From Siphonodentalium dalli (taxonomy: Eukaryota > Mollusca > Scaphopoda > Gadilida > Siphonodentaliidae): DNA of 64,000 nt. The notes beneath the pieces are model-generated. The model had not been told where the DNA came from, did not search any database, and was given only the letters and a program-made list of their open reading frames with translations. Positions within the stretch are counted from its first letter, which is position 1. Each line of letters opens with the position of its first letter. The stretch is from the NCBI GenBank assembly GCA_032622095.1, contig CP136066.1, positions 205,988,978 through 206,052,977 on the forward strand. The letters run 5' to 3'. Of the stretch, positions 46,347-57,078 are shown piece after piece. The position numbers and the translations under genes are program-made.

Positions 46347-46479
46347 CACCATCAGGATAGAAAAACTTAAATAAAAATTAATGGACTAATTCTGGGACAC
46401 ACAGTATTAAACCACCACTTGTATAAGGTGCAAATAAAAGACTCACCGAACTGTGCTCCATTAAACATCACTTCTATGA
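46347..46479 (+). pseudogene. I-like retrotransposon, 5'-truncated copy 2, left part
   Basis: From 'accatcaggata' onward this matches 42232-42292 plus 42745-42829, without element E. It is cut at 46479/46480 by the 11.4-kb element and resumes at 57864. Confidence 0.88.
46472..46479. repeat. Left 8-bp target-site duplication, TTCTATGA
   Basis: Identical to 57856-57863 and present once at the empty site 42822-42829. Confidence 0.9.
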
Positions 46480-47280
46480 TAGAATGGTACCCGGTCCCAA
46501 CTCCAGCTACTCGCCCGTTGGGACAGGGATAGGCTAAACAGAAAGTGGAATTTTGAATTGTGTTTCCGGTTTGTGAGATATTATTTTAAAATATAAAAGC
46601 ACATTTCAACATCGGAAAGTTTTTCTTAATTTAATAATACAAGACGCAAGTATATAACTTTGACAACTACTCAATCAAATTGAATAGAGTGTTTTTCACA
46701 GGAATCGACTAACCCCGATCAACGGCAATAAGTTAAATAGTGCGAAATCATGTTTTTGTAGCTTGGATATTTGGAAATTATGATGTCAACAAACACCCCC
46801 GGTAACCGGTTACATCAATTTTGTGTCGAAGTTTGCTGCCTCATGTCGCATTTTATTAACTAAATTCGTCGGGGATATATTTACGCTCATGTTGATACCA
46901 ACATTAACACAAGGGGTCTATGTGATTTGCCTGGGTGGACCTTTTACCATAAATTGCCAAACTTGGCTATACCGTCCCATGCTCTGACAAGTTGGTCAGT
47001 CTGTACTACATTCATTTAAGGGGTTTATTTACATTACTGATAAAATAGGTATCTCATTCACACATATATGTCAATATAAGTTGATGACGATAATTTTATT
47101 TGTTCCAAATAAGTTTCGTGAGGTACTAGTAATCACCCCCCCCCCCCCCCCCTCGTGCACGGTTACATCAACATTGAAGAAGTTTGCTGCCTCATGTCTG
47201 ATTTTTTTATTTCGATGTTTCGGCTATATTATTGTGGTCATTTTAGTACCAACTCATCTATATGAGGCAGATATATTTTG
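46480..47280 (+). repeat. Left terminal inverted repeat (~800 bp)
   Basis: Matches the reverse complement of 57060-57855 almost throughout; in the first 75 bases I count three differences. The tip contains a small hairpin ('gtcccaactc...' pairing with 'ttgggac'). Internally, 'cggttacatcaa...' with 'agtttgctgcctcatgtc' occurs twice (about 46809 and 47160), so each TIR has its own direct repeat. The C-run at 47137-47152 corresponds to a shorter G-run in the right TIR. Confidence 0.92.
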
Positions 47281-47698
47281 TTTGCGTGAGGTGTTTTGTG
47301 TCAAACGGGAAAATCTTATTATTATTTTTTTTATTATATTATTTTTACAACCTAAGCTAGTTGACCTAGCTAACACTAGTAACATTTAAGCCTACTGGTC
47401 ACTATCATCCCACAACTTGGTGTTGAGTGTTAATATTTTGTGGTATTGGTTTTCTCACTTACGGTTGTTTTTTTTTACTTTTTGGGCTTTGTTTTGAACA
47501 CTTCACCATGTCAGTTTGAAAGTGTCCTATCTGTATACATACAACACATAGGATACTTTCCAACTGAGGTGACCACTTCATTAACATTACATGGTAACAT
47601 CCAATTTATCCAACCCTTCCAGACATGGACCAATATTATTCACATTTATTATTGACAATTTGACAAATGTTTTGACATTTTTTCTTTCTTTCAGGAAA
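47281..47698. other. Leader region of the helicase gene
   Basis: AT-rich, between the TIR and the first helicase codon. A pyrimidine tract ending in CAG (47680-47694) directly precedes the coding exon and looks like a 3' splice site, so an upstream non-coding exon, perhaps in the TIR, is likely. Confidence 0.45.
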
Positions 47699-48587
47699 AT
47701 GAAAATCAACAACATCGACATTTTAAACAAGAGCCTATCATCTAAGGTTGCCCTTGCAGGTTTAAACAAACAACTGTACAAACAATTCAAATATCTCAAG
47801 CCAAAGCAAACTGAGTGTCTGGTAGCCCTCCGCAGTCATGACGCTATGGCCGTGCTCCCAACAGGTTATGGCAAGTCTCTGATTTTCGAGCTTTTGCCAC
47901 TCTTCGCTAAGGTGGACGATAACAAATCCAGTATCGTAATCATCATTGTGCCACTGAACATTTAATTGAACAAGAGTGCGCGAAATTAAAATCAAAACTC
48001 ATGTGTGTCTAAAGATCTGACAGTTTCATCAGAAACGAGAATATAACGTATTATATTGGACACCCAGAAGACATATTATTCCATGCGTCAACTTTAGGGA
48101 ATATATCAAACTATGTGGATAAAACATTCGTTGTTGTGGATGAAGCACATTGTGTTCTAGAGTGGGGAGCAGATTTCAGACCAGAATACCGGTGTATAAG
48201 AGACCTTAGGAGCCATCTTGATGGTGATGTGAAATTCTTAGTGATCACCGCCACAGCCAGCAAAAAAAACCAAGGAATAATCTCTACGCTGCTTGGAATG
48301 GACAACCCAACAACAATAATGTCAACGTTATCGATGAGTCCTAGTGTGAAAGTGTCGGTGAAGACAAGAACAGGCTCAACCGCTGAAAGTTCCTACGATG
48401 TTGTTTTAAGCCACTTCTGCTAGAACTATTACTGGATAGGGAACACTTTCCGCTCACCATAGTATACACTAAGCTACAATGGTGTGCGTATGGAGCTGAA
48501 CTTTCCAAGAGACTGCTTGGAATGACCCAAATTGACATTCATGATGGGGCCTGTGTTGTACAGTTCCACTCCCAACAGCCCAAAAGT

Positions 48588-48953
48588 GTACGTAAACAAA
48601 ACTAAACATGGATATAATGTATTTCCATAACCAGATTATAAGCATTTATATTATTAAACATGTGAGTGCAATACAATTTGAATAGGTAACAAAACGTCAC
48701 CATTGATAAAAATTGTTACATAAATAATAACAAGAGAGGACACCATTTAATAATGAACAAGAATGAAATCCTTCCAGGTTGTCTACTGTTATATTCTATG
48801 ATCAGATTTAATGTGATAATTTTGTTTGTTCGTAAAAATGAGAGAACTCCAGTGCTGACTGATAATTTTGTTTCTTTTTATATTTAAGATATATTCATTC
48901 ATCACATCACACAATGCATAAAAGATATAGATGTCATTAATTTAAATTTACAG
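48588..48953 (+). other. Helicase intron 1
   Basis: Begins GTACGT and ends TTTACAG; AT-rich; no ORF. It separates motif IV from motif V. Confidence 0.75.
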
Positions 48954-49095
48954 GTAAACAAAGAGATACTCCAGATGTTGGAATCAGAAAATGCGACCAT
49001 AAAGCTGGTGTTCTCAACAATAGCACTCGGGATGGGATGTGATCTCCAGCATGTCAAGAGGGTTATCCATGCAGGAGCTCCATCTACAGTTGAAG
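48954..49095 (+). pseudogene. Helicase exon 2 (motif V)
   Basis: 142 bases, open throughout, reading VNKEILQMLESENATIKLVF then STIALGMGCDLQHVKRVIHA and GAPSTVE, ending one base into a codon before GTAAAT. Joining to exon 3 gives A-Y-V-Q-E-V-G-R-A-G-R-D-G in frame. Confidence 0.88.
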
Positions 49096-49258
49096 GTAAA
49101 TGTGTGCATAGTTGACGTGGACACTTTCTTAAACAAATTAATCAATTATTCCATATTTTAGGACTTTGTTGACAACTGTCTGTATGTGTCGCCATACAGT
49201 GGTAATACCATGTCTATAATGAAGTATTGTAGCTTCAAGTAATAATATATATAGTTAT

Positions 49259-49423
49259 GTAAGGATTAACTGTCATGTGGACTGTTTTTTTAAGGAGATA
49301 TAATCGTTAGGTAATTAAGTGGTAATAACTTGTCTAAACCTGAAGGGTTTTACATACAAGTTATGACCACTTACCACACGGTTACATCTCCATAAAAACA
49401 GTCCACATGACAGTTAATCCTTA
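49259..49423. repeat. Foldback inverted repeat in helicase intron
   Basis: Arms of about 30 bp: taaggattaactgtcatgtg... and ...cacatgacagttaatcctta, plus a weaker inner match ('aagtggtaataacttgt' / 'acaagttatgaccactt'). Probably a small MITE. Confidence 0.82.
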
Positions 49424-49799
49424 TATTTATATACATTTAGCGAAAAAGCCACTTTTGTAGATGTATTTAAATCGAAAAGTGTATCGTGACAAAACCAGCC
49501 CAAAATATCCCATAGCACCCTTGGCAAAAGTTAACAGGAACAATTTCTTTATATTGAAACCTGATGATTTAATTTAAGTCAATCCTGCGCAAGTCCAAAT
49601 GCGCCCAAAACATTACGCGTTTTTCTTTCCGGTATCGATGTAATTGTGGGGTTGCAGTTATGAGCTGTTGCGCGTTCACCGATAAATAACTGCAACAAGT
49701 CACGTGGGCGCCGACCAATCGGAATGAAACCCTCATTATATCACTTAAAAATCCATGTTATATTTCTTGATATTTTCACTTGTGAATTATCACTGACCT

Positions 49800-50150
49800 A
49801 AATGCAAATGAAGCTGGCGTCGCACGGGCTCGGCGACCCGATAAAATTCGTATCCGGGGCAAGATACATTCACATAGCAAATTTCAAGTCGATAGCTCCA
49901 CCCGTTTCCGAGATCTCGTCTGCGCATGCGCGAAGCGGGTGCCGCACGGACTCGCCAATACGACAACGACGACCGCCAGGTCAAACTATACACACGTACC
50001 AAGTTTCGTCCCGATCGGTCGAGAATCGTATATTTGTATCAATGACAGACAAACAGACAGACAAACAAACAGACAGACAGAGGTCTTCAAAATATATATG
50101 AGACTAGCAGGTTAGCCCGCCACTGGTGGCATTCGTCCCATGGCTTTGTT
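49800..50150. repeat. Dispersed repeat with (CAGACAGA) tract
   Basis: 'agtttcgtcccgatcggtcg' leads into 'gacagacaaacagacagaca', then 'atatatatgagactagcagg' and 'ttagcccgccactggtggca'. The latter part recurs at 63590-63670, where it joins the 125-bp tandem repeat family. Confidence 0.7.
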
Positions 50151-51394
50151 TCAGAAACATGACATTTTTGTAATTATTTTGTTTTTATTTATTTTTGTTT
50201 TTTATTTTTTAATATGAATTTAATGTTTTTTAAATTTAATTTTTTGTTTCTGGCGGAAAAATTTACCCGTAGAAATCCCCCCTTCCTAGGAACGACAGAC
50301 AACGCATTCTTTGTTTCGTGAAATCTCTCTACGATAACATTGCATTGAATTTAAAACAAACGCTTCCCGTCGGGAAATCTGTCTGCATAATATTTCGAGT
50401 CTGCCGTACCCGTCGTAATGTCGTGAAATCTCTCTGCATAATAGATAACATTGCATTGAATCTGTTGTTGGCATTCATGGCTTCGGGTCGTTGTTGTTGG
50501 CATCACGGCTCCCCGAAAACTCCCACATTGCCGAAAACGTGTATTTAGTAATATCGTTGTTGTTGATAGTTACGGCTTGGGGGCTATTTTCTCGCCAACA
50601 ATGTCGTTGGCGTTCACGGTTTGGGGCAGTGTGTATAGCTGCGTGAGTTAGCAGGAATCGAGGGGTGTAAGTTTAGAGCTTGTTTATATGAATGTTTCGG
50701 AAATAGACTAAGATTTTCAGCCGTAACAAAAAATGTATACATCAGAAAATGTAAATTCCATCGGCTGTCATGTGTAGTAAAGATGTCTTATAAGCCGACA
50801 TCGCCGTGGGGGTGCCCGTTCCTACACGCGTTTTCGATTCTATGAAGTACCCACATACATACACACATATATCCGATCGGTCGAGGTGTTGGTATCTGAT
50901 GCAAAATACGAAATTGTGAGTGTTGGTCAATAGTCCCCGTGGTGAACCCCAACGCGACGTAAACATGTGTTGCGTTCTAAAAATAGGAAAGCACTTTTGT
51001 AACCGGGATTTCTGAGAAGCATTACCCCCCCCCCCCCCCCCCCCTAAGCTCTGACCTAAGTGTCATACATACTATAACAATGATGTTGTAAGAGTACTAC
51101 ATCCAATAAATCTCCCCGCATACGAAATGCAGTCAATGTTACCGCATAACTCTGCATATGCGAATAACGTTGAATGGGAAACAGACGCTCTTTATAGAGA
51201 TGCGTCAAAAACAAACGCTCATTAAATAATCACTTGATTAAACCCCGCCGTGCCTTTGCGGTGATTTGAGATTGGAGAACGGGTGCTCTGAGCTTCTCTA
51301 AACCGCGACCACGATCGTGTCGGTGGTATTTGACACTTACATAGGAAGTTTGAGCTCAATCTTTACACGCGTTTTGGATTCTATGAAGTACACA

Positions 51395-51810
51395 CATATA
51401 TACAGACAGCACAACGACGTCGGGTTCCAGACGTCGGTATGTCCGTCGGCCCGACGTCGTTGTGAAATAAAGATGGTCGGCAACAGGTCGGCACCCGACG
51501 TTCACTAGATCTCGCCAGAACTGGAGGTCGACATATGGTCGCCTGGCGACGGGAAACTGACCAGTGATAAATAAATCGCGGAATATTTATATATCACGTA
51601 CCATATTGATGCCCGAAGTCGTATATTAATCTTTGCTACATAAATTCCACCCTTGAAGGTTTATTGCACGTTCCATGCTTGTATAGTAGTTTTTGAATTG
51701 ATTGTTGTTGTTTTCATACATTGGTCGGTAACACGTCGGTTGCCGACGGATTGCCGACCGAAAACGTCATTGTCGCTAATATGACGTCGGTGTACGTCTC
51801 GTCTGCTGCG
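51395..51810. repeat. GC-rich palindromic 'gacgtcgg' clusters, part 1
   Basis: Repeated 'cgacgtcggg', 'gtcggcaacaggtcggcacc', 'gttgccgacggattgccgac' in two groups (51408-51535, 51722-51800). The hexamer GACGTC is self-complementary. Confidence 0.6.
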
Positions 51811-52179
51811 TCAATTTGAAAGCTTCGGTCACATTATTTTCGACTTTAAATTCGTTGCTGATTGGAGCCTAACATTATTATTTCTTCTCTGATGTGGAAA
51901 ATTAATCACAATCGGTGTTAATGATTACGCAGAGGACCATGCGTGCATGGATACATTTCCAGGGCGGAATAATAAAGGTAAGTTTAATATTTATCCAAAA
52001 TATATTGCACACTCATGGAAATCATCTGAAGTTCCGGGCTTGATTGGTACCCCTAAATAAAACAGCTTAATATATATAGCCACATTTGTCTCTATTGTAT
52101 AGAGTTTCTCAGTGTATCAAACAGATTGTTACGTTTTAGACTTTTAGTATGTAACACGCCAACATTTATTTAATGTTGG

Positions 52180-52235
52180 TCTATTGTCAGCGCAGTCGGC
52201 AACCCGACGTTGGTCCGACGTCGGCAATCGACGGT
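52180..52235. repeat. GC-rich 'gacgtcgg' cluster, part 2
   Basis: 'cagtcggcaacccgacgttg' followed by 'gtccgacgtcggcaatcgac'; same wording as the clusters at 51395 and 54350. Confidence 0.6.
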
Positions 52236-54344
52236 GTCGTATTTATTAATTATTATCTATTGTCAGGTACATACTTACATGTACCGGTATGTAATGTCTC
52301 AAATGTACTTGAATGTCAATTGAAGGTCCAAATTATGTTCTATTTTGTTACATCGCGGCCCAGTTCTGGAGGGATCAACCAATTAGGTCTACACATTATG
52401 CTTAACATTAACGTTATATTCGCCCTCTTTATGCCACAGCAAGATTAATATTAGTGATATAATTGAGAACGTTTGGGCCCAGAACTTTATTCGGCATTGA
52501 TCAATGAAGCGTTTCTTCAATTTCCTTGTTACGATCTAGTCTTCACATCGTACATGTATAAATAAAGGGCACACATGTGCGAAAATTCAATGTAGATTGA
52601 ACCTAGTTCTGACATTAACAGGATTGTCCATGCCATAGGCAGTAACTGTTGATATGGCGTATGGATCAGGGCAACAGTCTCTTTTGTAAAAAAAAAAATG
52701 CATGTTAAAATTTAATATATGCATGATGAAAGCGAAGAGCGTTTAGCAAGCGCTATTATGAATTGCACGAATATACTATTGGCAAAAACAATTGTTTCTA
52801 TTGACATGCCACATCGGTCCTCCCGCCCGTCTGTCCCAAGAGATAACTCGGCCATATATTAGTATTATAGGTCATCAGATATCTTTAAACATTGAAAGGT
52901 ATGTTGGTCAGCATTGGGGTCGATCGGGTACTTTCAAGTGTGCAAGTGTGTTTAGTATTTCCCTCTATATCTTTACAGGACCACTGTTGGGTATGGTAAT
53001 AACAGCGTATAACGCCCGTGAATGGAGATGTTGGTGTGTGCATGGGACATCGATGTAAATGGTTGTCTCAAGGGAGCAATGTCGGTCGTCTTAAAACTTG
53101 CTGCATGATGGTGACAAATTAATTGTATGTTAGAAGCAGGATACATGTATTAGAGAATTAAATGGAGACACGGACCCAGTGTATATGAGTGTTAATGATT
53201 GCTTCAAATGCGCTTGCTTCAGTGAGTGAACACATTCTCATTTCTTATCGACATGGCTATGCATGTATCGATCGTAATGGCACATTGAGATGTCCCTCAA
53301 CTCGGATCAACCTTGAAAATCGGTCCCGATTTTCGCATATATCGGGGTTCAAATCGTGACAACCTAATCTAGCCCAGATTGCGATGATCTAGGAATCGTT
53401 CACGATACATATGGGAGATTTCCGTGTGCTGCATGGTGTTTATCATTCTGTACGTTGTTCCCCGAAGAGGAGTATATCACATTACGTATATATACGTATG
53501 TGACATGAGGTGTGAATCCAGAGTCCCTACATGCATGTGAAAAATCCCACCATGCAGACTGAACTCTCGGTCGAACTATATATGCGTAGATATATATGAT
53601 GTGAACTGGAACGTTTATCGGAATTTCGGAGTATTGGAGCTTCGTGTTACAGAGTTTTGGACCTTCAGGCAATCGAACCCAAGAAGATTAGGCCGGAAAA
53701 ATCTTAGTACAGGAAACTCTGGGATATAAAATTTCAATTTCAAAATTCCAGACATTATGTCTAAAGCAAGTCTGACGAATTTCACAGAGAACTATATACA
53801 TGCGGGCTGATTTATTAGAGACAAGTTAAGCACCATTTCGGACACCGTTGTGTAAATATTTAACACTACTGATCGATCCACTATGAGTATATACATAATA
53901 AATACCGTTATACGTGTTTTTGCATTGATTTTTAACATTATAAATTGTTGGCAGCTATTTGCGGTCTGGGTCGTATATACGCAATCCTATAATTTTCCAC
54001 TTGAATTATATATATCTCTATCAATATCAGTAGCTTTGTTTGATTTGTAATGTATAATTATATCAACACGATTAAACATTGACAATTAGCCATTTTTCTT
54101 CTGGCATTTATAACCGTTTCAAAATTTGTTTTGTGACTTGTTGGTTAACCGGAAATTCACAGAGAATTGCAATCGTTTTAGTCTTGTTAGTTTAGTTTGC
54201 AATTATAGTAAATAGAGCTCAATTGTTCACATGACCACGAACTGGATCACGCCACAATTATTTACTCCATATCTACTAGTATGCCCGTGTCGTAGCTATT
54301 GAGTAGATATTCATGCATGGCATGATCAAGACCACGAAAAGCCT

Positions 54345-54560
54345 TCGTGCCGACTGTGGTCGGCATGGCGTCGGCTGCCAGCCATTTGCCAACGTCGGCT
54401 GCCGACGTCATATCCGACGGTCACGCCGACGGTCGGGCCGACGTCGGCAAATGACATCGAACCGACGTTGGTCGGCATGACGTCGACTGCCAACCATATG
54501 CCGACGTCGACTGCCGACGTCGCTGCCGACGTTGGGCCGACGTCGGGTGGCTATCTGGGA
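54345..54560. repeat. GC-rich 'gccgacgtcgg' cluster, part 3
   Basis: The densest cluster: about a dozen 'cgacgtcg'-type palindromes alternating with 'ggtcggcatg' and 'ctgccaaccat'. With 51395-51540 it could mark the two ends of an older insertion in the intron. Confidence 0.65.
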
Positions 54561-54633
54561 TATATATATACGAAGTCTCAAAATATATAGATAGAAGATA
54601 GATTAACAATTTGTTTTTAATTGCCGTTTACAG

Positions 54634-55103
54634 CATATGTGCAAGAAGTTGGCAGGGCTGGCAGAGATGGTGCGCAGGCCGAAGCAGTACTGAACTACAA
54701 TGCTGCAGACCTTGCTGATAGACATATGCATGATGCGATGGTTGAGTTTTGCAAATCTGAACAGTGCAGACGGAAGTTTATTGCAAATTACTTTGGTAAT
54801 GAACAGGAAATAATTTCACCCTGCTGCGATGTTTGTGATATTAAGGATGTTGCTAGGACTGATGCCATTATTACAGTGGCAACCATTGAACAGAGAGAGA
54901 AATGCTCACAGTATATAAGACAATATATAGATGTAGATAATACAGGATTATGTTTCCTGAGTTTGACACTTGATAACATTCAGGTTATTGCTGAACTTAT
55001 GGAATATTTCAAGTCAAGTGAACTGATTCAGAGCGCATTTCAACTTGATGAAGCAATTGCAAGTGCCATTTTTAAAATTATTCAATTTGTCATTAAATCT
55101 TGA
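54634..55103 (+). pseudogene. Helicase exon 3 (motif VI and zinc region)
   Basis: Open from the splice acceptor (TTTACAG) to TGA at 55101. It encodes QEVGRAGRDGAQAEAVLNYN, DLADRHMHDAMVEFCKSEQC, the second cysteine set SPCCDVCD and about 100 further residues without a known domain. A family D MITE begins five bases after the stop. Confidence 0.85.
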
Positions 55104-55107
55104 TTCC

Positions 55108-55599
55108 TTAAAGGTACTCAATCCGATAAAACTCCTCTCAATTACTATTTCAATGGCTTCGGGGGTCAAAAATATTTTATTCGAGTCGAGGAAGTCACCC
55201 ATCAAAGCTCAGATTTGTTAGATATCGAGTTTAGAAATCTATTATTTTTCATTATTGGGAATACTTTCTGGCCCAGAACTCAGTCAAAATTGCGTTATTA
55301 TTACCACTTGATTTTAGAGTTATCCATCCTTGTCTGTTTGAATAGATTTTGGTGTACACATCCCGAGCAGATTACGGCAGTTGAAGGCAATCATTAGTAC
55401 TCATCTCGAGTAAATAACAAATTTCAAAAATCAATATCTAATAACTCTGAGCTTTGTTTGATGGGTTCCTCGACTCGAATCAAATAATTTTTACCCCCAA
55501 ACCCAAAGAAATAGTAATATACTGAGGACCCTCTGATCGGATTGTTGTTGTTGGAATCTGTTGAGATGGGGACCCTCTGTTCAGATTGAGTACCTTTAA
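55108..55599. mobile_element. TTAA element family D, copy 2 (foldback type)
   Basis: TTAA on both sides, TIRs AGGTACTCAATCCGA / TCAGATTGAGTACCT. The block 'atggcttcgggggtcaaaaa' ... 'tcgagtcgaggaagtcaccc' at the left is matched by its complement at 55425-55515, giving arms over 100 bp. It sits between the convergent helicase and DUF6589 genes. Confidence 0.87.
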
Positions 55600-56004
55600 A
55601 TTTGTATTTGGCCACTGTAATACAAAGGTGTTATTTTTGCATACTTAACATTAAATTATTATCTCATTTTTTTATCGTGTCCTGTGATTTTAACAAATGT
55701 ACCTCAAAATTTGTGCCTTAGTGAACTACTAAACTGGAAATAATTAATGTTTGTAAATAAATCATAAAAAGGGTGATTTGTATATGGTGATAACAGAGCG
55801 ATACATAAATGATGCAAATTCTGATTGATTGGTAATATATTTAAAAGTATTAAATTGTGCCCTGCCTCGACAACCATGTGAGAGTTTAGTAACAGTAGCA
55901 ATCATGATCAATCATGTGCCAGTCAGATTATCAGTATATTTCAGGTCATTTTGCACATAAAGATGTTACGCCTATAAAATAAACAGAAACTCATGGCACG
56001 AAAG
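55600..56004. other. Intergenic, no gene seen
   Basis: AT-rich region downstream of both convergent genes; presumably carries their 3' ends. Confidence 0.4.
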
Positions 56005-57078
56005 TTATTTTCCAATCTCAAATGAAAGAACATGCTTCTGACGATTGATCCAGCATTTATAATATTCAGAACTCATCCGTCTTTTAAGCGGCATAAAACT
56101 AGCGAACTGTTTGAACTTCCTTCCATAGTTGGTCTCAAATGGTTTCACTTGTCGTAGATGATCGATGATAATAAGTTCATCATCATGTGCCGATTGGAAT
56201 TTGTGGTGACTTGCACGAGATGTCACACTACCCATTTCATCAAAGTTTTGTGAAATTTCACCTACTCCCACAAGAGCCTTAATTTTTCGCGTAAGGTTTT
56301 CTTGAGAGGTATTGGATGCTGATCCTCGGTATAGCTTTTTTATTTGTTTCACAAGATGCTCCATTCTCAAATCGGCAGGAATATTTGAATCGATCTTCCC
56401 TTGGGTGTTCACAAATAGCCCATATAAGGACTGGTTGGAAACTTGCAAGCTGTATGTTGCTTGCTGATGAGCAAGTAAACGCATTAAATCTAGAGCATAT
56501 TTACTTTGTTTGTTGGAAGCCTTGAAGTTCTGCATGAGATATTTTGATGTTGCTATTAGTCTCTGTCTATCAGGGCTGTGAATAATATCCATTAGCTGCA
56601 AGTAAAGCAAACCAAGTTCCAGTACCTCTTGACCATAATGTTGAACATGGTCATTGCACTCTTTCACTTGTGGAAGTTTTTTCCATACCTCTTTCTCCGT
56701 TGTGAGTCGACATACACTCCCATCAGGCATCAGTAGGTACATGGATTCAACAACAGTCTCAAATTTTCCCTCTGGAGGTATGAAATCCGCCACTGAGTTT
56801 CTTCCCCATACATATTTCTCGATGAAACGTCCCATTGTAGCATTTAGCCAATCTTCATCTGTGCCTTCTGGATCTGGCATGTGCTGTGTTGCGTTGTCCA
56901 CTAGCGTAGAAAGGCCAAAATATTCACAAAGAGCCTCCACAATATACGCCCGGCAGAATGATACAAAGAAATCCTTATCTTGGTCGTAATTATTCTTAAC
57001 ATCCGTTTTTACACCTTTCCTCTTTAAATTTATTCGGGCAGAATTCATGGTCCCTTTTTCAAAATATATCTGCCTCAT
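56005..57078 (-). CDS. DUF6589-type protein, C-terminal half, uninterrupted
   Basis: A 357-residue frame without breaks. Recognisable features, by memory of the family: a conserved N-terminal part (YIVEALCEYFGL, residues 45-56), then HYGQEVLELGLLYLQLMDII (147-166), NFKASNKQSKYALDLMRLL (184-202) and NIPADLRMEHL (232-242), which matches the family's N-I-P-x-D-L-x-M-E-H signature. A basic C-terminal tail (KRRMSSEYYKCWINRQK) follows. No signal peptide or membrane segment. Family members are usually longer, so the N-terminal half is missing or lies in an exon I cannot see. The first six codons are inside the right TIR, so transcription probably starts in the TIR. Function is unknown; in this setting it is the best candidate for the element's recombinase (inference). 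Confidence 0.78.
   Translation of the reverse strand: MRQIYFEKGTMNSARINLKRKGVKTDVKNNYDQDKDFFVSFCRAYIVEALCEYFGLSTLVDNATQHMPDPEGTDEDWLNATMGRFIEKYVWGRNSVADFIPPEGKFETVVESMYLLMPDGSVCRLTTEKEVWKKLPQVKECNDHVQHYGQEVLELGLLYLQLMDIIHSPDRQRLIATSKYLMQNFKASNKQSKYALDLMRLLAHQQATYSLQVSNQSLYGLFVNTQGKIDSNIPADLRMEHLVKQIKKLYRGSASNTSQENLTRKIKALVGVGEISQNFDEMGSVTSRASHHKFQSAHDDELIIIDHLRQVKPFETNYGRKFKQFASFMPLKRRMSSEYYKCWINRQKHVLSFEIGK

Larger units (their letters stand above)
49096..54633 (+). other. Helicase intron 2 (5.5 kb), rich in repeats
   Basis: Lies between motifs V and VI. It holds a foldback (49259-49423), a dispersed repeat ending in a gacagacaaac tract (49800-50150), a local duplication at 50317-50475 ('cgtgaaatctctct...ataacattgcattgaat' twice), a C-run at 51027-51044, GC-rich 'gccgacgtcgg' clusters, and otherwise AT-rich sequence with no gene. 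Its size suggests later insertions into the element. Confidence 0.7.
47699..55103 (+). pseudogene. RecQ-like DNA helicase gene, at least three coding exons, inactivated
   Basis: Exon 1 (47699-48587) carries the RecQ motif 0 region (FKYLKPKQTECLVAL), Walker A (AVLPTGYGKSLIFELLP), motif II (VVVDEAHCVLEWGADFRPEY), motif III (VITATAS) and motif IV (LTIVYTKLQWCAYGAELS). Exon 2 (48954-49095) has motif V (LVFSTIALGMGCD, RVIHAGAPST). Exon 3 (54634-55103) has motif VI (QEVGRAGRDG) and the RecQ zinc cysteines (CKSEQC, CCDVC). Splice sites are canonical and phases agree (0, then 1). Breaks in exon 1: frameshift near 47962, TAA at 48010, frameshift near 48405. No RQC-winged-helix or HRDC domain is evident, as in other animal short RecQ-like proteins. 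ATP-dependent 3'-5' unwinding is the family function. Here it is carried by a mobile element, and this copy is not functional. Confidence 0.85.
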
